Origin: an uncultured Christensenellaceae bacterium
GTDB lineage: Bacteria > Bacillota > Clostridia > Christensenellales > Pumilibacteraceae
Length of the DNA: 9,322 nucleotides
Reading direction: 5' to 3'
Assembly: GCA_910588315.1 (NCBI GenBank)
Contig: CAJUQF010000037.1
Coordinates: 7,877 to 17,198 of the forward strand
Within the stretch, counting starts at the first letter, position 1. Every line of letters starts with the position of its first letter. Position numbers and translations under genes: made by a program. The notes below the pieces were generated by a model, which made no database searches, was not told the DNA's origin, and worked only from the letters and a program-made list of their open reading frames with translations. Below are positions 7,049 to 9,322 of this stretch, in pieces.

Positions 7049-7140
7049 GTTGTAATGATGTAATAGCGTGCATCTAAAAGGCATGTATAGTATCGTATTT
7101 TGTAATTCTATAACAAGTTTGCGATATATAATGCGATACC

Positions 7141-7258
7141 TCGGCGCACTTCGATTTCGGGGTGAATACTAAGCAAAGCCCCCCGAGCATACCGGAATGC
7201 CCGCAAAATGCGGGCGGGCTTTGGACTTCGTCCAAGCGCCTAACGAACCGTGCGCCGA
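7141..7258. other. 118-bp palindrome-bounded structured intergenic element
   Basis: The ends are a perfect 9-bp inverted repeat: TCGGCGCAC (7141-7149) with GTGCGCCGA (7250-7258). Inside is an 8-bp stem, CAAAGCCC (7174-7181) with GGGCTTTG (7216-7223). That encloses a CCCGCA-AAA-TGCGGG hairpin (about 7200-7214), and beside it is TTGGAC-TTC-GTCCAA (7221-7235). The nesting suggests either a folded RNA or a small non-autonomous mobile element. The first 50 bp recur next to the tRNA gene (7324-7373). I cannot assign a known RNA family or a strand. Confidence 0.55.
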
Positions 7259-7323
7259 AGATAAATTACTGTAATTTGGCTATTGGTTTCTATTAAATGC
7301 TGTTTGTGAATTTTGCCAAGCAA

Positions 7324-7373
7324 CGGCGCACTCCATTTCATGGGTGAATGCCAAGCAAAGACCCCCGAGCATA
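7324..7373. repeat. Second copy of the first 50 bp of the 7141-7258 element
   Basis: This aligns with 7142-7191 over 50 bp at about 85% identity: CGGCGCACT, ATTTC, GGGTGAAT, AAGCAAAG and CCCCCGAGCATA are shared in order. After CATA the two copies diverge: this one continues into the matching arm of the tRNA terminator, the other into different hairpins. The motif GTGAAT..GCCAAGCAA also occurs once more just to the left (7306-7323). Confidence 0.75.
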
Positions 7374-7394
7374 GCTCGGGGGTCTTTGCTTGGC
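7350..7394 (-). terminator. Long perfect hairpin terminator of tRNA-Glu
   Basis: A 21-bp perfect stem (7350-7370 with 7374-7394) has only a 3-nt loop. On the - strand the core GACCCCCGAGC/GCTCGGGGGTC is followed by TTTGCTT, a U-rich stretch that pairs with an upstream AAGCAAA. It begins at the tRNA 3' end: the outermost four bases of the stem are the discriminator and CCA of the tRNA. The perfect symmetry is longer than usual for a terminator. Confidence 0.7.
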
Positions 7395-7465
7395 ACCACC
7401 ACCGGGAATCGAACCCGGGTCTTCGGCGTGAGAGGCCAACGTCCTAACCTCTAGACTATAGTGGC
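7391..7465 (-). tRNA. tRNA-Glu (anticodon CTC)
   Basis: The - strand reads GCCACTA TA GTCTAGAGGTTAGGAC, then anticodon stem TTGGC, loop CTCTCAC and GCCGA. The T arm is CCGGG TTCGATT CCCGG, and acceptor strand TGGTGGT, discriminator G and encoded CCA close it. The anticodon is CTC, decoding GAG (glutamate). The GTCTAGAGG D-arm start is typical of bacterial tRNA-Glu. Acceptor pairs 2-7 form with one G.T wobble at 6-67, and the first pair is G1.T72 where G1-C72 is usual. It is a single tRNA gene with its own promoter and hairpin terminator. Confidence 0.93.
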
Positions 7466-7477
7466 AAATTCTTGATT

Positions 7478-7506
7478 ATTATAGCATGTTCGGTGAAATA
7501 AATCAA
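7478..7506 (-). promoter_or_regulatory. Promoter of tRNA-Glu
   Basis: On the - strand, -35 TTGATT (7501-7506) is followed after 17 bp by a perfect -10 TATAAT (7478-7483). Transcription would start near 7471, about 6 nt before the tRNA 5' end at 7465. Confidence 0.8.
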
Positions 7507-7550
7507 CCGTTTTTATATCGTATGTCAAAAAAATTCGTTGATGCTGTTGC

Positions 7551-7579
7551 TGTACATATTTACACGGATGTGGTATAAT
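7551..7579 (+). promoter_or_regulatory. Promoter of the flavin split-barrel / TfoX-domain unit
   Basis: A perfect -10 TATAAT (7574-7579) with extended TG (7571-7572) lies 17 bp after a weaker -35 TGTACA (7551-7556). The predicted start near 7586 gives a leader of about 26 nt before the GTG at 7612. It is divergent from the tRNA promoter. Confidence 0.75.
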
Positions 7580-7611
7580 ACATTCATAAATAATTATCGG
7601 GGATGTAAACC

Positions 7612-8025
7612 GTGACAAAAGAACAAATTTATTCATTCATAGCCAAACAAAAGACGGCGTTTATCTCGTCGGTCGACGGAAATGGATATCCTTGCACGCG
7701 TGCAATGGTCGCGCCGCGAAAGATCGACGGCAACGATATCTACTTTACGACAAATACATCGTCGCATAAAGTCGAGCATTTTACTCAAAACGGCAAGGCG
7801 TGCGTTTACTTTTTCAAGCGCGGTAAGATCAAATACCAAGGCGTTATGATAAAGGGCAATGTGGAGATATGCACCGATCAACCGACAAAAGACATGATCT
7901 GGCGATTTGGAGATAAATTCATTTACAAAAAGGGCGTTACCGATCCCGATTATTGTGTGTTGAAATTTACGGGTATCGAGGCGGAATACTATTGCGATTT
8001 AAAAATCGAGACCGTGGAGCTTTAA
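7612..8025 (+). CDS. Pyridoxamine 5'-phosphate oxidase family (FMN split-barrel) protein
   Basis: This belongs to the PNPOx-like flavin-binding split-barrel superfamily, small dimeric cytoplasmic proteins that bind FMN or related flavins and often act in redox or stress reactions. The 137-aa product has the usual order: N-terminal helix MTKEQIYSFIAKQK, strand AFISSVDGNGYPCTRAM (16-32) with Arg30 in the position that usually contacts the flavin phosphate, IYFTTNTSSHKVEHF (43-57) carrying the second phosphate-binding Thr/Ser/Lys cluster, then KACVYFFKRGKIKYQGVMIKGNVEI. Its length suits the short general-stress-protein-26-like subgroup rather than biosynthetic PdxH, which is longer. The start is GTG with GGGGA (7599-7603) eight bases upstream. 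The TfoX-domain gene follows after 17 bp. The substrate cannot be told from the sequence. Confidence 0.88.
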   Translation: MTKEQIYSFIAKQKTAFISSVDGNGYPCTRAMVAPRKIDGNDIYFTTNTSSHKVEHFTQNGKACVYFFKRGKIKYQGVMIKGNVEICTDQPTKDMIWRFGDKFIYKKGVTDPDYCVLKFTGIEAEYYCDLKIETVEL

Positions 8026-8042
8026 ACCGTTAAGGAGTTATT

Positions 8043-8354
8043 ATGGCAACGTCAAAAGAATTTGTTGATTTCGTACTCGAAAGTTTCGAGCCTGACGAAG
8101 AAGTGACGGCTCGCGCGATGATGGGCGAGTATTGTTTATACCGGCATGGAGTATTGTTCGGCGGACTGTATGACGGACGGGTTCTCGTTAAAATGACGGA
8201 AGGTAATGCCGTGTTCGGTTTGCCTACGTCCATACCGTACAACGGCGCCAAGCCCATGTATCTTGTCGACGTCGATAACAACGAGCTTTTGCGCGAAGTG
8301 GCGCGCGTAACAAGCGAGGATATGGCGCGCATAAAGAGCAAGAAAAAGAAGTAA
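8043..8354 (+). CDS. TfoX N-terminal domain protein
   Basis: The 103-aa product is a stand-alone TfoX/Sxy N-terminal domain: an opening helix ATSKEFVDFVLESFEP, then ARAMMGEYCLYRHGVLFGGLYDGRVLVKM (22-50), the hallmark MMGEYCLY-GVLFG pattern, and PYNGAKPMYLVD (64-75). TfoX itself is a competence regulator in gamma-proteobacteria with an additional C-terminal domain; that domain is absent here, so a role in competence should not be assumed. Short N-domain-only proteins are common in Clostridia with no known function. The tail is lysine-rich (KSKKKK). ATG 8043 has AAGGAG (8032-8037) five bases upstream. It is translated from the same promoter as the flavin-protein gene 17 bp upstream. The stop is only 3 bp from the stop of the convergent transporter gene. 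Confidence 0.88.
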   Translation: MATSKEFVDFVLESFEPDEEVTARAMMGEYCLYRHGVLFGGLYDGRVLVKMTEGNAVFGLPTSIPYNGAKPMYLVDVDNNELLREVARVTSEDMARIKSKKKK

Positions 8355-8357
8355 AAC

Positions 8358-9116
8358 TTATTCCGTTTGTTCGCCTTGTTCGCTGTTTTCGTGCTGTTCG
8401 ATATCGGTTTGCGTATTTTGCGCGTTGTCAGTGTGCTGTCTGTTCCGCATTTTCGTCCAGCTTATAAAGCCGTAAAAGTCCAGCAGCAGGAACAGCGAGA
8501 AACATATTATCATCGGCAGGTAAGCGATGTCTTTGTACGTTGCGAGCGTCCACATCACTATAAGCACAACGTCGTTGGCTGCATACGCCAAGCCGTATAG
8601 CGGACTGCGTAAAAATACCATAGACGCGGCAAGTACGCTCGTTGCGACCGATACGGTGCTTACTGTGAGATTTGTCGTTTCGAGTGCGCGCAGAATGAAG
8701 TAGAAAGCGACGGTAATGACGGCGGTCACTCCGATCAGAACGATGACTTTTTTGACCGTTAATTTATCTACTTCGACTTGAGCGCGGTCGCTTTTCTTGT
8801 ATGGATGACGCAACCACGATATTGTCGCCATTACGGCGGCCGGAGCGCTCATTCCGAGATACGTTATCATTTCGCCGTAGTAAGCGAAAAAGTAAGATAC
8901 TACGCCGTAGAACACAGCAAAGACAACGGTCAGTATTTGACCGGCGACGTGACCCTTTACTATGAACATGAGCGCGGTCACGCCTATTACCGAAGATGTG
9001 AGCGTAAGATAATCGCGGCTCGGCGACAGGGTAAACGACAGTATTATGGTAACTATCGATATGCTCCACAGCAATATATCGAAAACCGTAAACATTTTGA
9101 AAAGAACTTTTTTCAT
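8358..9116 (-). CDS. pnuC: PnuC family nicotinamide riboside / vitamin transporter
   Basis: PnuC-family proteins are facilitative membrane transporters for nicotinamide riboside; relatives carry thiamine or riboflavin, and trapping is by cytoplasmic phosphorylation. The 252-aa product has about seven hydrophobic helices, starting near residue 10. Family hallmarks lie in the second half: FLRSPLYGLAYAANDVVLIVMW (168-189), with the Asn-Asp and Trp of the substrate-binding region, and LLLDFYGFISWTKM (210-223). The last 28 residues are a soluble Gln/Asn/Glu-rich tail (QHTDNAQNTQTDIEQHENSEQGEQTE), unusual but probably harmless. ATG 9116 fits the basic MKKVLFK start, but I see no good ribosome binding site. 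It stands alone with its own promoter and leader. Without a co-located kinase or riboswitch match, the substrate (nicotinamide riboside, thiamine or riboflavin) stays open. Confidence 0.88.
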   Translation of the reverse strand: MKKVLFKMFTVFDILLWSISIVTIILSFTLSPSRDYLTLTSSVIGVTALMFIVKGHVAGQILTVVFAVFYGVVSYFFAYYGEMITYLGMSAPAAVMATISWLRHPYKKSDRAQVEVDKLTVKKVIVLIGVTAVITVAFYFILRALETTNLTVSTVSVATSVLAASMVFLRSPLYGLAYAANDVVLIVMWTLATYKDIAYLPMIICFSLFLLLDFYGFISWTKMRNRQHTDNAQNTQTDIEQHENSEQGEQTE

Positions 9117-9231
9117 GATTCGTTTATTTTGTCTTTACATAAAAACAGCACCCGTTTGCATATCTTCAAAGACCTAACGACATGCAACGAATGCCAAGCA
9201 TTGCTTACTACCCGGTGGCAGAACTTATTAC
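9117..9231 (-). promoter_or_regulatory. Structured 5' leader of the PnuC gene (unclassified)
   Basis: The predicted leader is about 115 nt. On the - strand it begins with a direct repeat, CGGGTAATAAG then CGGGTAGTAAG (9224-9234 and 9204-9214, period 20). It can then form hairpins: CTGCC-ACCG-GGTAG, AATGC-TTG-GCATT, and TTGCAT closing on ATGCAA. A T-run (GTTTTTATG) and A-rich sequence without a Shine-Dalgarno motif precede the ATG. Riboswitch control is plausible for a vitamin transporter, but I do not recognise TPP, FMN or NAD+ riboswitch consensus elements. Confidence 0.35.
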
Positions 9232-9237
9232 CCGATA

Positions 9238-9266
9238 AGAATAACATAGATATCAAATAATGTCAA
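9238..9266 (-). promoter_or_regulatory. Promoter of the PnuC gene
   Basis: On the - strand, a perfect -35 TTGACA (9261-9266) is followed after 17 bp by -10 TATTCT (9238-9243, 4 of 6) with an extended TG just upstream. The predicted start is near 9231. Confidence 0.65.
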
Positions 9267-9281
9267 ATAGTTTTATACAAT

Positions 9282-9307
9282 AAAAGGCGACGCAAGCGCC
9301 GCCTTTT
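9282..9307. terminator. Bidirectional terminator hairpin at right edge
   Basis: AAAAGGCG (9282-9289) pairs with CGCCTTTT (9300-9307). After one A.C mismatch, CG pairs with CG around a CAAG loop. A- and T-tracts flank the GC core, so it can work on both strands. It probably terminates a gene lying to the right of the window and insulates the PnuC promoter. Confidence 0.7.
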
Positions 9308-9322
9308 CGCAAGATGAATTAT

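Noticed and set aside
6804..7084. Short - strand open frames in the repeat array
   Set aside because: They are formed by the repeat units themselves, end in the terminator, and lack ribosome binding sites and homology features.
7141..7258. Integron attC site, prompted by GCCTAAC at 7238-7244
   Set aside because: The partner GTTRRRY core at the other end is missing and there is no integrase; the match is a chance 7-mer.
7141..7258. tRNA pseudogene
   Set aside because: Despite the shared terminator-like part, there is no T-loop TTCGA or anticodon arm in this stretch.
9117..9231. TPP, FMN or NAD+ riboswitch upstream of the PnuC gene
   Set aside because: The conserved elements I know for these (for example CTGAGA and the GATCTGGATAATACC-like core of TPP) are absent; it is kept only as an unclassified leader.

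Overview
The window looks like chromosomal DNA of a low-to-mid G+C Gram-positive bacterium, most likely an uncultured member of the Clostridia (Bacillota). The evidence is the tig-clpP-clpX order, strong AAGGAG/GGAGG ribosome binding sites, canonical sigma-A type promoters, a standard lipobox-type lipoprotein and a LemA-family gene in a membrane operon. The lineage is inferred from gene content and style only; no rRNA is present.

Positions 1-2855 hold the end of trigger factor (tig, cut by the left edge), clpP and clpX, all on the + strand. This is a protein quality-control cluster: a ribosome-bound chaperone followed by the two parts of the ClpXP protease. A rho-independent terminator at 2871-2904 closes it. 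Trigger factor carries an unusual lysine/alanine-rich tail built from 45-nt repeats, and ClpX has a charged insertion before its Walker A motif.

Positions 2999-6603 are a four-gene + strand operon with its own strong promoter. It encodes a 605-aa two-helix membrane protein (DUF3137-like, tentative), a LemA-family protein, a four-helix membrane protein and a lipoprotein with an extra C-terminal membrane helix. All four products are envelope-anchored. No function is established; this is the most system-like unit in the window.

Positions 6604-7390 contain no protein gene that I can support. From left to right they hold: about 40 nt of nothing recognisable; a 130-bp-period array of alternating, inverted REP-like hairpins (6645-7004); a perfect bidirectional terminator (7017-7048); about 90 nt with nothing recognisable; a 118-bp palindrome-bounded structured element (7141-7258); and a diverged second copy of its first 50 bp (7324-7373). 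That second copy forms part of the terminator of a tRNA-Glu(CTC) gene on the - strand (7391-7465).

Between the tRNA and the next gene lie two divergent promoters. The + one drives a two-gene unit (7612-8354): a pyridoxamine-phosphate-oxidase-like flavin split-barrel protein and a stand-alone TfoX N-terminal domain protein. Convergent with it, and only 3 bp away, is a - strand PnuC-family nicotinamide riboside/vitamin transporter (8358-9116). Its promoter and roughly 115-nt structured leader lie at 9117-9266. A terminator hairpin near the right edge (9282-9307) separates this from the next gene, which lies outside the window.
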